A stretch of DNA of 64,000 nucleotides from Salvator merianae (GCA_003586115.2 QVOM02000034.1:145268517-145332516); one strand, 5' to 3'; counted from the first letter of the stretch, positions 10,811-24,669 are shown. Notes: generated by a model not told the origin, from the sequence alone. Numbers and translations are program-made.

Positions 10811-11049
10811 GGCTACTTCTGCACGCATTAATAAAATATAAAATAAAACAAAGGGGCTCAAAAGCAGCAAAAGGGGGTAGCCTTCTCAAGCTAGTGTCCT
10901 AATCCATACCAAAAGCCAGAAAATCCACTTCCAAAGTACATTCTCTGGTTTTTAATGTGGATTAGAGATGGTATCAGAATGCTAGCATCCACATGCTGCC
11001 CCTTTTAAACTGCTTTTGAGCTGCATTTTTGAATGTGTGTGGATGAGCC
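10811..11049. mobile_element. Palindromic MITE
   Basis: Starts ggctacttctgcacgcatt and ends aatgtgtgtggatgagcc; the two ends are imperfect inverted repeats. Inner arms gctcaaaagcagcaaaaggg and ccccttttaaactgctttt also mirror each other. It abuts the next element with only TTA between them. Confidence 0.6.
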
Positions 11050-11052
11050 TTA

Positions 11053-11485
11053 GAATCTTTCTGCATGGACCCTTAATATGTATTAAGGGTCTATGTAGTT
11101 CTCTGTGAGGCCACATATATCTGCATGCCCCCCACTGGTCTGCTCTGTCTGCATGAGACAGAGCAAGTTCCAAATTAATGGAGGCTTTAATCCAAATCTC
11201 TGGTAGACCCGATTAATCTGGAACATGGCAGACATGAAGAAAGCAAACCACTGGGGGTTACTTTCCACTGAAAAGCACCCACCCAGAGGCCCCAAGGCTA
11301 GGAACCTTTGTTCTCAGCCTTTGGAGGCATGGGGCTATGGCCTCAAAGCTTGCATGGGGTTCATAGTCATGGTGTAGGGTAATGCAGATCAGTGCTGATC
11401 CTGCCCATGTCTCCCCACAATCCAGATCAGTGGGTGGGCTAATCTGGATCCACTGACCCAGAATAAGGAAAGTACAAAAAGGGCC
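11053..11485. mobile_element. MITE of the GGGCC-terminus group, TSD TTA
   Basis: Left end gaatctttctgcatgg, right end ccctttttgtact-like on the reverse strand (plus strand aaaaagggcc). TTA occurs at 11050-11052 and 11486-11488. A perfect palindrome GACCCTTAATA-tg-TATTAAGGGTC lies at 11068-11091, close to the left end. The left terminus is diverged, so the boundary is moderately secure. Confidence 0.5.
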
Positions 11486-11739
11486 TTAGTGAACCTCTGC
11501 CTTTGTCTCTCAATTCCTTGTTCACTGCTATAGCCCCTACATCACACTGGACATTCCTATCTACTTAAAGTTGTTCATTGTTAATTTTTGATGAGAAAGC
11601 AAAGCTCAAAAGTCAAGGTTAATTAACAAAAAACTTTAAGAATGCTAAGTAAGTTTACAAGCAAGATTCATTTAAAAGTATTTGAAAAATACAGCCTTAA
11701 ATGCTAAGCATCATTGGAAGCTTTTGTGCTATGAGACTT

Positions 11740-12260
11740 GGCACTGACCTAGAAGCTGGTCTTGGCCCAGACTGAGCAATCTGGGATATATGTGAAGCAA
11801 GGTACTGCAGAGTGCACCAGGGGCCATCCATGCATCTGTGGCTCTATTCGAGACCTGGAAGACTTTGGCAACATGTCACAAACAGCCAAGTTTTGGGGAA
11901 TGTCTCTGGAGCCTAACAAAATGGTACAGGTCTTTATGTTCCATTTGAGCAACTCCAGACACCCATACAGTGGACAGTTGGAGCAGACCATAACCCAGGA
12001 ATGCTTGGGAAACCATTTTAGAGTGGTTTCCCATTGGAGCCTTCCCCAGTGCAGTTTTCATGCCAGAGAGTGGTCCAAATGAAAAGTCAATTTAGCCAGA
12101 GTATTCCCTGGGAAGTATTGCCTGCTGGGAACCACACTGGTGAGCAGATGCCATTATATCAGGTGGCAGCTAGCACAGTCCATATGGACTATGCAGAAGC
12201 TGCCTTTGAAAACCCAGAACTAAGTTCATTCAGAGCTCCACTGACTTTCCATAGGTTCTG
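11740..12260. repeat. GC-richer degenerate repeat
   Basis: Contains ggaaaccattttagagtggtttccc at its centre, an imperfect palindrome like those near 6775, 18154 and 27850. Several short open frames on both strands lie here, none with a domain. Boundaries not determined. Confidence 0.35.
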
Positions 12261-12384
12261 AAATATAGTTGCCAGCTGTATGAATGCCATTGTATTACTT
12301 TAGCTTGTAAATCTTAAATATGCAAACAATTTTGAGCAGGAAACTTTTACAGTGAACTATAGTCACAAAGATCTACACAAAAGC

Positions 12385-12475
12385 TTTTTAAATGGTGCTG
12401 TACTACAACTCTCATTATTTCTTGCCCTTGCCAGACTAGCTCTATCTGATGGGAATTATAGCTGTAAAATATTCA
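12385..12475. repeat. Old inverted-repeat element (actacaactc...gatgggaattata type)
   Basis: tactacaactctcatta and tgatgggaattatagctg are imperfect reverse complements flanking about 40 bases. This resembles the very common amniote element with ACTACAACTCCCAT...ATGGGAGTTGTAGT arms. Confidence 0.5.
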
Positions 12476-12599
12476 AATAAGTTTGCCTATCCTGTCCTAG
12501 AGGATGCTTTACACTGTACATCTCTTTACCCTGCACCAAACTAAGTTCCAAAGGTCCAAGAGTGAGTTATAGTCCATGATAAAAATACAAAACACTAAA

Positions 12600-13490
12600 A
12601 CTTCCTCCCTCCCTTCCTGGCAGGACTACAAACTATGCAACAAAAGCAGGCGTAAAGAGGTATGTTTTAACCAGGCACTGAAAACCATAAAGTAATTGCC
12701 TATCATACCTCTGTGGAAAGCTTTTCAAAATTCCAGGAAGCTACCACAGAAAAGGTCCTCTCATGTTCTGCAACCTAACATACCTCTGAGGGTAGTGAAA
12801 CTACAAGGCCCTCATTTTGTGATTGTAAGCACAAGCAGCTCCATATGGGAGAAGCCACCCCTTCAGATATCCAGGCATTTATGGTTTAAATTGGGCTCAA
12901 AAGTGAATTGGTAGCTAGTGCAGTTCCTTCAAGACTGATGTGATGTGAGTCTGCCCAGGAACTCCCATCAGCAGTTGTGCTGCTACATTTTGCACTAGTT
13001 CTAGCTTCTGGTCCCATGGAGAGTGCATTTTGATAATCTAATCCAGAGACTACCAAAGCACTGTTGTCAAGTTATCCCTATCCAGGAAAGGTTGAATTTG
13101 GCAAGCCAGTCAGAGATGGAGATAAACATTCCTTGCTACCACTACCACCTGAGTCTCAAGGGACAGCAAGGATTCCAGAAGAATTTGCAGATTACAACTC
13201 TTTTTTTATCTCTCTTTATTGAGAATTGGGTGCCATATAACTCCTTGGGTTCGACACACAGTACCTTCATCTTTTCTGGATTCAGTTTCAATTTATTGGT
13301 CCACATCCAGCCCATTACTCCTCCAGGCAGTGACTGAACACCTCAACTGCCTCACCTAATTCTAAAAGAACAGGACAGTTGTGGATCTTCAACATGCTAA
13401 TGGAACCAAGTCTCCTGATGATTTCTCCCAGTGGTTTATACAGATGTTAGACAACATAGGGGACAAAATTGTTCCCTCTTCTTGCCCCCC
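12600..13490 (-). mobile_element. L2-like LINE, antisense reverse-transcriptase fragment
   Basis: Read on the minus strand this is a decayed L2/CR1-type reverse transcriptase. From the high-coordinate end: LFNI-like then NHWEKSSGDL (family FNIYMKPLGEVIRSFG) near 13430, then LNPEKMKVLCVEP (family LNPDKTEVLLVG) near 13260-13310, then the thumb region down to the RAFSVVAP-equivalent near 12700 and the 3' UTR to about 12600. The YADD active-site region is lost, and stops and frameshifts are frequent. The plus strand also shows characteristic derived strings such as gagagtgcattttgataatc. Confidence 0.75.
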
Positions 13491-16179
13491 TCAAACTCAA
13501 GAAATAAGCCTGAGCTTACCTTGACATCTGGTAAGCACTTTTTGGGATCAGCTCAAGAGGGACTGCCAGAAGCCAACCAAGTACCCAGCCACCTCCTTTT
13601 GCTTTCCTCCCCCCCCCCCCCACATTCTTGGTTGGTTTCTAATTCTGGAAGGTGCTCACCAGACACCAAAAGCAAGCAACACTATTGCATGAAACTTGGC
13701 ATTACTGCTGGGTTTCCTGTCACAGCAATGTTAGAAGTTTTCAGCCATTTAAAGTGGTGCTATGTTGAGAATGTCATGGATAGATCTGGTTTTCCCAATA
13801 TAGTGCTGATGCAATTCAAACTTGGAAGGAGGAGTTAGTTGTTTTCCAGAGACTTGACATAATTTAAGTTTTCATCTGAATATTGCCAGAAATGAGCAAC
13901 AAGTAGGCTGGGAGGCCTGGGAACTGGATTAGGCAGTAGGCAAAAATGCAATAATACCCATTCAGTTGGAACCTAAAACAATCAATTTCACTTGTTTGCC
14001 TCTGACAGTGTTTGACTGTAATGTCTGTCAAAAACATACAATGAAACCAAAGGGTATGAAAACAATTTTTTGTTTAAAAAGCAATAACAATATTAAAGAT
14101 CGTTTTAAAATCTCAAGTTCACAAAAAATAAAAGAAAAAAAAGGAGATAAAAGATAAAACAACCATATAAAGGAAAATAAAGATGCCCTGGAATTGAGCT
14201 TGTGTCCAGGGAACTAAATGGAGGCATTTATACAGTTTCTTGGTAGCAATATGGACATAGTTTGCCATTGTCTTCTTCTGAGGCAATGCTAGGATTTTTA
14301 CTGCTGAGTCGCAGACCTTAACTTTTAACATTTCTAATAATGAAACCTTTCAAAGAGAAAATAAGCTGAAATCTATTAGTTTTTAAAAGCCAAGGGTAGC
14401 TATCAGTCAGGACAGTAAGGGAGGCAGAGTGATGACTCATTTGGGTAATTTAACTATCAATTTAAGTGAGCAGAATCAAGGCTTGCAGTTCAGATGGTGC
14501 TCTGTTCCATAGTCACAACTCACACAGTATATCTGTTCAAAAGCATCTGAACAGTTTATAGCCTTGGACCCAAATGCACTTGATGAATAGGGGATTCTAT
14601 AGTCTGGAGGCCAGAAAATTCAGTGGCTACATCTTCAATCTGCTGATGAGAGACACCTCAGGGATGCCTTGCCAAGGAGTTAAATGGCTTTATCGCTGTT
14701 TCCAAGCTGTGAATGCAGCTTGTTTCAGCACAGTCAAGACCTGGGTTAGCATAAAAGAAGCGGCTTCAGTTTGCTTCTTGCAAACTGAAATGCATGTGCC
14801 TTAGAGAGCGACTGAAGTTCTTCCAAACACCCTCACACCCCTTTGGCCATAGGGTGAATGTAACAAAAACCAGAATCTCAGTAGTACCTAAGATAAGTAG
14901 GTGAGGCACTTGTATTTCTCATCCTGTCTCTAACCCAGCTGCCTAGAATGTTCATGGGGGAGCACAGACCCATGTGTGAATGATTCCACTTTGGAACCAT
15001 CTCTAAGCCCTCTCTAAGCTACCTCAGACATGGTGGGTTTTTTTTGTTTTTTTGTTTGTTTTTTGCTGCACATGATCACAGCCTATAATGCCCCTCCAAT
15101 GCATTTTGAATGTCATGTGGAGATGTAACCTGTATCTCTCATACCTTCCAAACTATTGTATGGCTTTAAACAAGTAGCTATTCCCTGTTCTTTAAGCAAT
15201 AGAACACTCAGTAACTTATTCAGCCAAGTGTCAAAGATAGTTCTTCACAAGCACAATACAAAATAGATCATAACTTTGTTTTCTTTTAACACTTTCTCTT
15301 TCTGTACCATAAAGAATAATCTCCCTTATCTCTGAATCTCTTTAAAGCAAACATTCTCTTCTAAAATATTCACACAGTGGTTATTTTTAAAAAGCATATA
15401 ACGCCTGCAAACACTGCTCTCTATCTTACTAGAACAGAGGTTTGGAGTCCCTCCGTTTCCCCCTGTTTTTAATTCTGCATGACAGATATTTCCAGCTGTA
15501 TCTCTGAACATTTTACATACGCTCCCCTGGCTCATCGGCAGGTCTCTCTGCATTCCCTTGCTTCACTCAGTTTTTATTTTCTTTTTATTCTGCTTCTAAA
15601 GTCTTCCTCACTGGAGGGTTGAGGATCTTCCCCTGCTTGTTGCTACCACTTTTGGAACTTCTGATGCTGTCTGTCTAGAGCTGCTTTACAGGACTTGGTT
15701 CCAGTGAGTGAACTACTTATTGAATACTTGTTTCAAGTCCTCAGATATTTATGAATTCTACCTTTGCTACTAAAGCTAGTATCAGCAATACACCTAATGA
15801 GTTTCCTCCTAGTAGCAAGAGCCAAGATTCATCTGGTTTGGTCCTCAAACTTGGAAAGTTTTCTCTCTACTTTTCTTTTTTTACTTTAATACTATTACCT
15901 TTTGTAGTAGACTATCATTAATTTGTTATAGTCTAAAGATTCCAACCAGTAAAACACCAGGTTACAAATTGCTAGTAAATTAGGAACAAATCAAGCATAA
16001 ATATGAATTGAACATGATAGCAATACAAACTACAAAGATTAAGAGATCTTAACTTACTTTCTAATTTTTGTCACAAGGGAAGGAAATTTAGCAGCTGGGA
16101 GAGTAATGATATTGTCTAGACTCGAGGGTCAAATTCTAAGAAAGTTTAAATAAGAAAATTGATGCTTAGTAACTAATAT
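13491..16179. other. Intron, no gene recognised
   Basis: Contains a poly(C) run at 13609-13621 and a T/G-rich run near 15040-15065. The open frame at 13431-13838 runs out of the antisense LINE into unique sequence. Otherwise nothing recognised. Confidence 0.45.
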
Positions 16180-17120
16180 GGCCTTGTTTCTGCACTTTCC
16201 TGCCATGGACTGATCCCACTGGAGCTGTCTACCTCCTGGAGTGTTCCCAGTGGTCCAGAACATGACTGTTCCAGGAAAGTCACAGTGCTGGTTCTGAAGC
16301 TCATGTCAACTTTGGAATTAGCTCTGAAGGCTCTGATGGCCAGGGATTCATTTTGGTGGTGCAAACAAGGTGCACTACCAAAATGGTTCCCCTGGTATAT
16401 CAAATGATAGAAGTATCTGCATACCCTGTGACCTGGTATACCACTGGCTAGTAGACTGGTAGACCTCTTTAAGGAGGTCTACTAAACTAGGGGACCATTT
16501 TGGGCCACCTAGTCTGGTCTACATTCTGTCCTGTGTGGATGGAGCATACTAGCAGGGGACAAGACTCTTATACCACACCAGCATGTTGAAGGGAGGCCTT
16601 TGGATTCCTTCTTAGACTGTAAGGGATAAGAGCTGTCTGCATACTGGGTGGCCTGGACTGGCCCAGGCATGGCAATTATTTGATCTCCAAAGCCTCAGAG
16701 CTAGTGCTGGAGCTTTTGAAGGCCAGGAACTTTCATACCTGGTCTTTGAAGGTCCAGCAGGACTCTTTTCAGTAGTGCACCATTTCCAGCACCACTTCTG
16801 ATGGTGCTTCCTGGAGTGCTGTCAAAGAGTCCTCCATCGTATTCCAGCTTACAGAGATTTGCCTTTGCATGCCTTTGTAGTCTGGGATACAGGATCTCGG
16901 TGCACTAGCCTGGACTATGCTTCATCTTGTGTGGACAGAGTTGTGTAGACAGAGTGGGCTTCTTTTATCCTGCTATAGCATGAAGAAGAGAGGCTCCTGG
17001 GCCCTTTCTCAGCACATGATAATGCCCCATCTGATAGTCTAGCCATGGTAAATGCAAGCTGGTAGTTGTTACTGACTTGCTTGTAAGTCAGCTTGTGTAG
17101 ATGGCCAAGTTCAATGCCAA
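16180..17120. mobile_element. Composite of degenerate MITE copies
   Basis: Begins ggccttgtttctgcacttt, close to the GGGCC(T)TTTCTGCACT termini seen elsewhere. Internal motifs recur in this window: gtagaccagtctac-type palindromes (near 16450-16490), accaaaatggttcccctgg, ggtctacattctgtcctgtg, and a second block with catcttgtgtggacagag. At least two copies appear joined or nested. The end is unclear. Confidence 0.5.
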
Positions 17121-17774
17121 AATAGAAGGGGAAGCAAGCAACATGGGCTTTGGCTAGTAGCTCTTTTCTGTAGATATTTCAGAGTCTTTGATTAATTCTA
17201 TGGGCAGCAGAACAAAATCCAAGAAAAAATGATCAAGGGACATCTCAATATGGAATGTTTGGTAGTTAGTAGTTTGCAGTAATTGCTAACATGGATGTCA
17301 TTTGATAGTTCTGAGAACATTTATTTGGCCAATTTGAAAATGTAATTTTTTAATTAGACATGAATTGTCTGAAGCCATGTTCTGGGTGATGCAGGGCATT
17401 GCCCTATTTCTAAGCAAATGACAGGCTTTGGAACACAGCAAGGAACATCCAGAATGGCTCTGAAAAAATATTGCTTGAAATTTATCAACAAGGTCATCTG
17501 GTTTTGAAATTTGACTGACATAAAGCAATTAGGATGTAATTTTGCATTCATAGTAGAAGATAGCCACAACCACTGAAATGATGGAAATATACTAAGGCAT
17601 GCAAGAAAGAGACAGCTTTGTGCAGTCCATTTCTATTGTGGAAGTTCTAAAACAGCAAGGCAGCTTCCACATGGCCCATCTTCACTGTGCCAGCTGCCTC
17701 TTTGGATCATGACATCTCTGTGTCTCCTCTTGAGGAACTGCAGCAGCTGGGGGGGCTTTCAAGTGTGATAACTT
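17121..17774. other. Intron, no gene recognised
   Basis: AT-rich with no repeat recognised and no supported exon. Confidence 0.45.
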
Positions 17775-18122
17775 CTAGAGATGTGCCATATGCATTAAGT
17801 TGGTTCACACTGAACTAGCTAGTTTGCTAATGCCTACATTGTATGTAACCCTGGGTTGTTTGAATATCCCCAAAATTCAATCAAACCAGACCCTCACTTG
17901 CAAACACAAATTATTTGATTGAGCAGTTTGTGTTCGCTGTGTTTTTGCCCTTGAAAAAGGCTTTTTCAATAGAAAAAAATGGTATTTCTTGTTTTCAAAC
18001 CAGTTTATAAGTGAATGTAAGCAACCATTTGTTTGATTAACCAGTTCATCTTTGGACCAAATAAATGCATGTCTGGTTTGATTGCAAACTGAACATGTGG
18101 TTTTAGTCTGTGCATATCTCTA
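17775..18122. mobile_element. hAT-like MITE
   Basis: Starts TAGAGATGTGCCATATGC and ends TGTGCATATCTCTA. The flanking octamers ataacttc and agagctgc agree at five of eight positions, consistent with a decayed 8-bp target duplication. Internal gaaaaaggctttttcaatag relates it to 8992-9255. Confidence 0.6.
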
Positions 18123-18500
18123 AGAGCTGCACCTTGGACTTCTCCAGAGGGAGACCACTTTAAAGTGGTGCACCTTGTGTTCTCTTGCCATGGTGGCAGC
18201 TGGAACAGCTCACATGGCATGCAGAGCCTGACACCATTTTGGGGGGCTCTGGAAATGATCCAATTCCAGAGCTGTTCTGGGTATGTCACTAAAATCTCCC
18301 TGGGCTGTAGCCTCAGAGGCTGGAGAACTTTTGTTCCTCATCCTCTGAAGGTAGATCAGGGCAGGCATCCACCTTGTAGGTGGCTAACTGCATGATCCTC
18401 AGAGCTTCTTGGTTCAGGCCAGAGAATTGTCTCTGCATCACATGCCAATGCATGTGGTATGGAAGCAGTGCAAGCATCATTGCTTAACCCTCTTGTCCAG
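18123..18500. repeat. GC-richer repeat with 16-bp palindrome
   Basis: ACCACTTTAAAGTGGT at 18154-18169 is a perfect palindrome within gggagaccactttaaagtgg. Similar cores near 6775, 12015 and 27850 suggest a dispersed family. Ends unknown. Confidence 0.4.
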
Positions 18501-19059
18501 TTGGATATCACCAAGTAAAGCTCAATTTTTATCACATCTAATCTGCTATTGAGTTTTGGTAGGAAGCTTGAACAAGGAGAAGTAATGCTTGTTGCAAATA
18601 ATGTCCATAGTTTGGGTCATGGAATAGTGTCAAAAAGCCAGCTTCACATTCAAGATTCCATCAAGAAGCTTATCTTTGTACAGGTTAGAACATTTCTCAA
18701 CCACATGAAAAAGTGTCAGACAGTGATCTAGAGTTCCAGATAGGATGGATTTTTGCTTGACATAAGCAATTAACTTGCCATTCCATAATCCCATATACAG
18801 TTTGCTGACTGCTGTGAGGAAGTTTATAGGTCAAGAGTTGGATGGATTGGAGATGTTCTCTCTCTTTTTTTTTTTTATAAATTAGAGTGACTATGGTTCT
18901 ATTTCAGCCTACCTGGAAGATTCCTTTGCCATTAATGGCTGTGAATAAGGCTACTACAAGGGGATCCAGGAATGTATATTGGATTTAGAGATGTGATCAA
19001 ACTTTGGAGCTTTCCCAGAGTACTGGATAAAAGAAAAGATCTCATCAGAATAACATTAG

Positions 19060-19140
19060 AATATTTGTTTAACTTCTTATATTTTGGTGGGCTGTAAACT
19101 GCTTTGTGCATTTTTATAGGAAATATGATGCATAAATGAG
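19060..19140 (+). repeat. LINE 3'-tail-like fragment
   Basis: gggctgtaaactgctttgtg then ataggaaatatgatgcataaatgag matches the general pattern of LINE 3' ends in reptiles (TGTAAGCTGCCTTGAG...GGGATATAAATAAATAA). Confidence 0.45.
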
Positions 19141-21925
19141 TAGATAGAACCAAAATGTTTTTTCTATCCTGATGCTTTATTTAAGCAACAGTGTCAATTG
19201 TCATCAAAAACAATGGACCAAGTCCTACAAACCTCTGTTTCAGGGCTGTTATATGACCAAACAGGGCGGAGATATGAATCATCCTGCTTGTTTCACTTTG
19301 ATTTGCTATAAGCATTGCTGCATCTACACGTTGGTTCTGGTGGCCCTAAAGGGCCACTTCAGAATCATAATGATGTGACCTGCGCCTTCCGCACCTACTG
19401 CTTCATTGCCGTGTTAAGGCACACAGCCCCCACCAATCAGACCACCTCCAGACTCAAAAGAGAAATAATTTACCTTTGTATGATGCTATCTAGGGGCCAT
19501 ATGCTTGCACAGTAACAAATGAATCATCAATCTTTTCCAGGTGATACAACAATTCAGCTAAAACACAATTGCCAGTGCCTAATTTCATATGGAATGAACA
19601 TGACTTGTAAGGTTTTATCAGATTGGGAGGTTGTACACAATCATGAAGACAGAATTTTGAACATCTGCTATCCACAATCTGAAACAATGTAAGTTCAAAG
19701 CAATCTAATGTTAAGTAAAGTAAGCCACCAACAGGTGAATGAAATCAGAATATGGTGAGCAAATCATATAATATACATCTTAAAAAGTTATATTATGGCA
19801 GCAAAATGATTTGCACTGGATATTGAAAATAATTATTTCCCATAGGATTACCTTTGATTCTACTAAGCCAATTGGATCATAGATTGCCTTCTGTTAAAAT
19901 ATAAAGAGCTCTTTAAAGACCTCAAATATTCTGAAATATTTAAAATATTTTCTATTTTGGATCATTAAGAATCACATGAGAAATGCAAAAGCCTCTTTAC
20001 GAATAGAAGATGGTTTGAAGCAAAGATTAATAGTATTCCAGCAGTATATAGAGTAATCATGAGACTACATTTCCAAGACATATATATTTTTTATTCTGTT
20101 TACAAAAACAAAAAAGCAATATGTTAAGAGGACTGATTAACATACAAATATGATTATTTTGACATTAAGTGGCCTGGGTATATCTAGTTAATATTCTTTC
20201 TTGGCTTATTGCTCTCTTATGGCCAAGTAATATTGTAAAATAGGTTTATATTGGAAATTGAGTTTGAATGCCGTTAAGCAAAGGGCAAGGTTTCTTTCTC
20301 ACCCTAGTGCATTTCACTCCTCTATGCCCCATGTATAAAAGAAACTGAGCAACCTCTGATAAAAATAAAAATACTGCAATTCTGCAAACATACACACTTA
20401 TTTTTCTATATGAGGTTAGAATATGCATCTTTTGTATGCTAATATTATTGGTTAGGTTAGATATTTTATATCTTAAAAATGAAGAAGTCACAAAGCTAGT
20501 ACCAAAATATGTCAAAATCTAATTACAGAATTAACTTTCTACTGCAAATATTCTAAGTAATTGTTTAGGAAAGCTGGTTTTGCTTTATTAAAAACTATAC
20601 AGAGAACAATATTCCAAAAGTAATTTAATACTGAGGATGCAATTTTCTGCATACTGACTCAATCATACCCAATACGTTTTTGAAATCGACAACAAAATTA
20701 AGAAGATGCTGGAAATAAGGCATGCAGGGATAACAAACAATGTCTTCAATAACCCTACTCTGAAGTGGTAAGTGTACCTCTAGTCACAGCAAATAAAAGG
20801 AATAGTCAAATTAGGCTGAAACTGTAGCTGAAATAGGTGCTACAGACCCAGTCCCTGAGCATAATTCCAGTCCCTGAGCATGACTCCAGATGGGACTTTT
20901 GTTACTATGAGTAGAATTCTACTTGCAGCAGTATGTCGTTAGTTTGCTGTCACCAGACCTCGGCTTTGATTGATGCCTATTCTTTCTCCTGGCACTTGAA
21001 TGCTTCTCAGCCTAAATGGTTGTAATGTGTATGGTACCTTAGGCAATGATCAGATGGTTTTGGTAAAGTGTCAGGTTTATGCTTCCAAGATACACACTTC
21101 ATAAAGTCGCATTTGTCTGCTATCTATGGTTTGTCATAGATACATGGAATGTCACAGGAGAAGAAAGTGTGGGATTCTATACTCTGTGTGCACTTCTGGA
21201 AAGCATCCTCCCTTCTGCATCAGTCTGGGTATTTGTGGGATGCTCAATTGCTGACACAGTAATGTAGTTATTGACCATATTTGCAGCCATAGAACACATA
21301 AAGTACCATATGATTTTCTTCAGCACTGGACCATTGTTGTTCTGGTTTGACGGGCCCTAGGAGGAGTGTGTTGTTTTAGCAGTAGGACTCCACTACTTCC
21401 ACTGGCACACAGAATCACAGCCTTATACTGAACTGGAAGTGAGGCACACGTAACCAGGTTTACATGAGAAGTAAATAGCTGCCACTGAAGTACAACACAG
21501 TCACATTTCAGATAAAGAAAGGGGGATAATTGCAACACCTACCACAAATCAGCTGTCATGATGTTTTTTACATAATGATCACCCTTCTTTATGGGATTAC
21601 CATGCAAAAAGGTCTTTTTAAACAAATAAGACTTTTAAGACTGTGCTATGTATGTGGGCAAAAATACAGGAAATCTGGACAAATGCCATAATGAAACAAT
21701 AAGTAAGAATATTTCAAATACCTAAATAGTGTTAAATCGTTATATTGGAAAATCAGTGCTAAAAACTGGTAATAGCAATCTAGCGTAAAGAAAGCAACAA
21801 GGCAAAGCAGTCCAGCAATAGAATGAGAGAGAAAAAATGGCCTATTCATAGTTTGGATGCTCATTAGCGCAGTGCATCCGCACTCTACAGAGTCCCTAGC
21901 ATTCATGAGCATCTGTAGATAGTTG
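19141..21925. other. Intron, no gene recognised
   Basis: AT-rich sequence. A small perfect hairpin GTGGCCCT-aa-AGGGCCAC lies at 19340-19357. No exon or clear repeat boundaries. Confidence 0.45.
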
Positions 21926-22215
21926 TCCATAGCTGTACTGGGAGCAGCTGGACTGCTTCCAGTAAGTGGTTTTCACACCTGTTTCTGGGTGTGAACACTG
22001 CAGGCCACAGCATGGCTGTGACTGTGACTGTACAGTCATGCACTGTGTCCCCACTTGGCATGGCAGCAGCCAGATGTTTCTGAGCATGCTATCATGGCAG
22101 GCAGCCAGCATTCACACTGTGAGTGCTGGAAGCCCAGTTCAGGGCTATTTCAGCCATTTCAATGTGGATGACCGCCGCACCGCAGGGTCCGTTCCACCTT
22201 AGAATAGCAGAATTC
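21926..22215. repeat. GC-richer degenerate MITE-like segment
   Basis: Contains ttcacacctgtttctgggtgtgaa, a local inverted repeat, and cattcacactgtgagtgctgg, which is close to ttgcactgtgagtgctagg at 2088. It may be related to the element at 2091-2471. Ends not resolved. Confidence 0.4.
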
Positions 22216-24660
22216 TACCATTCTAAGGTGGAAAGAAATTGTGATTGGTCTTTCTAGTATTTACATCCTATCTCTTGGTATAAATGCAAACCAAGAGGAT
22301 CTCAACCTGTGATATTGAAGGACAGCAGATGGACCACTTCTGCAAGGTGCCAAGAAGCACTTAGAACCTAAAAACTGAGTTTTATTTTATTGTGGAAGTG
22401 ACTGTCTTGACTATGTGATTCTGAGACAGTGAAGTTATTTTTTGAGATGAGAGTTGGCAAACATCCATACAGTGTTATAGAGCATAGAGAGATGCAACAA
22501 CGGATTTATCTAGATCATAATAGGGAAACATGTTCCAGATAATTAAGAGATATCTGATGCTAACACCATCACCCACTAGTGATTTGTTTGTAGCTGTATG
22601 ATTCAACCTTCTGATATCCATCTATTATTGCTGAATGTCTGGCCAGTTTTTAATATTCCTCTTTTGGCACATGATCTGATTAATAGTAAATAACTGATAC
22701 CCATTGTGCCTAGTGGAGTTGAGGGCAAGGTATCTAAAACTTAGGTAGGATTTGTGGAAGGTGAGAGACTGTAAGGTTGCAGAAGATAATCCTTAATCAT
22801 ACACTGGGCAACTGAACAACTAGGAGAAGGTACTGGTTTATATTTTGTAACATACTTGAATACTTGTTCACTCCATGGGGGAATGTAAATCAGAGTGCTT
22901 TTGGCTAATGAACACTTTTAGAAATGAACACTTTCTGTTCTCTGCAAAAGTAAGATGCCCTAATGTCTCCTAATAGGGAGAAAACAATATCTCTGTCTTG
23001 GAACTCATCCAACTAGTTAATTGTTACCAGTTGCTTGCTGTAAGCAGGTAATATATAGGAAAGTCCAATTATGAAGCAATCTGAAAAACTTACAGCATTG
23101 AAATCTATTTCAAAGGCACTTTGTTTTAATACTTTCCATGCAATTTTAGCTTGTCATAATTCTTCTTCTCCTTACTGCTAAGTAAAGCCCCTTCCTCCTG
23201 CTGTTGAAAGAGCTAGAATAAATGGGAAGATGTAAAATTATGTTCTTTCTCCAAATGATCTCATATACATCTGTACAACATAATGCAATAATACATAATG
23301 CATTTGAGGACACAATGTGTCAGGGAAAGACAGATATTTTAAATTGATTTCTGAAAAGAAACATTGATGAATCATTCTGTCTGTGCCCCACAATCATTCT
23401 TGTTCTGGAGTTATCCTAGCTCATAATACAAATATTATATATATGATGATAGATTTTACATGGGAAATTATTCTTCAGTTTTAGCAGGAAAACTAAATAG
23501 ACATATCTATGAAGCCACCAGGACTGGATTCAAGGAAATCTTTATCTTGATTCAAGGTCAACTTTATTGACCCTCCCTCTTCACCTGCTGTTCTTGCACA
23601 ATTTTCCTCTCTAGATTTTGTACATAAGAATAATGAACACAACCTTGGAAGGTTACTTGGAAGGTTAGACCAAGTGGTTACTCAATGAATGATTATCAAA
23701 CTAAAAAAAAAACCCAAAAAACAAACAAAAGAGAGATTACATATTTATTCTGAAAGTCTTCCAGAAATCAGTACCACTCTACATATATTTACTCACACAT
23801 ATTTGTCAACAACACATAAACAACTAGTATATTGAGGTGGGGCACCATCTGTTATTGATTCGATAATGCACATGGAGGATCAGAAAATATTCTTTCATCC
23901 AAGAATAAAATATTTCAATAATGTAATCCAATTATAAAATTGACAGTTTGTCTTACAAATATTACAGTAGTACTAATTCACAGAAGAATGTGAGTACTGT
24001 ATCATGGTAGAGCACACAATAATTATTCAGGCCAAGCTTTATTTTAGACCTGCATTCATAAACAGCCAACCTGAGTGTACTCTCTCAGTTCTCCCTCATC
24101 ATCGTCCGTATTTCTGTGTTAATGGTTCTACTTCTATGTGCACTTGTGAATGATAAAACAAGTATCAGAAGAACCAGAAACATTATCAGTTATCATGTAT
24201 AAAGCCATACATTTAATAAAGCCATGCATTGTCTACCTGGTTTCAATTATTTGGATTGGTTTGTATATTATTTTATTGTTTAAAATGCATGAGGTGTGTG
24301 TAGGAACATTTGCAGAAGTAGAAATAAAGTTCATGAAATAATATACATAAACATATAATTATGCACATGTGTTATATACATTCCCACAGAGAAAGAGTTA
24401 TTTTGGACTATTGCTCCTTTCTTCTTTAGCCACAGTAGTCAATGGCTTATAAGCAGCTAAAAGGACATGTATGGAGTCTTGCAGAACCACCCTCAAGTCA
24501 TACATAAGGATTGGTCTCAGATCAAGATATGCACAAACTCTAAATGTGTTGTTTGCTTCAAACAGATTGAATTGAACATCAAGCACGTTGAACAATAGAA
24601 AAGCAAATTCTTCCTTTTAAAAAGCCCCATTAAAGGACAAAATAACAGTAGGTATGAATC
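22216..24660. other. Intron, no gene recognised
   Basis: AT-rich. A near-perfect hairpin ccaccttagaat / attctaaggtgg lies at 22195-22232. An A-rich run lies at 23703-23730. No exon recognised. Confidence 0.45.
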
Positions 24661-24669
24661 AGTTTCATT

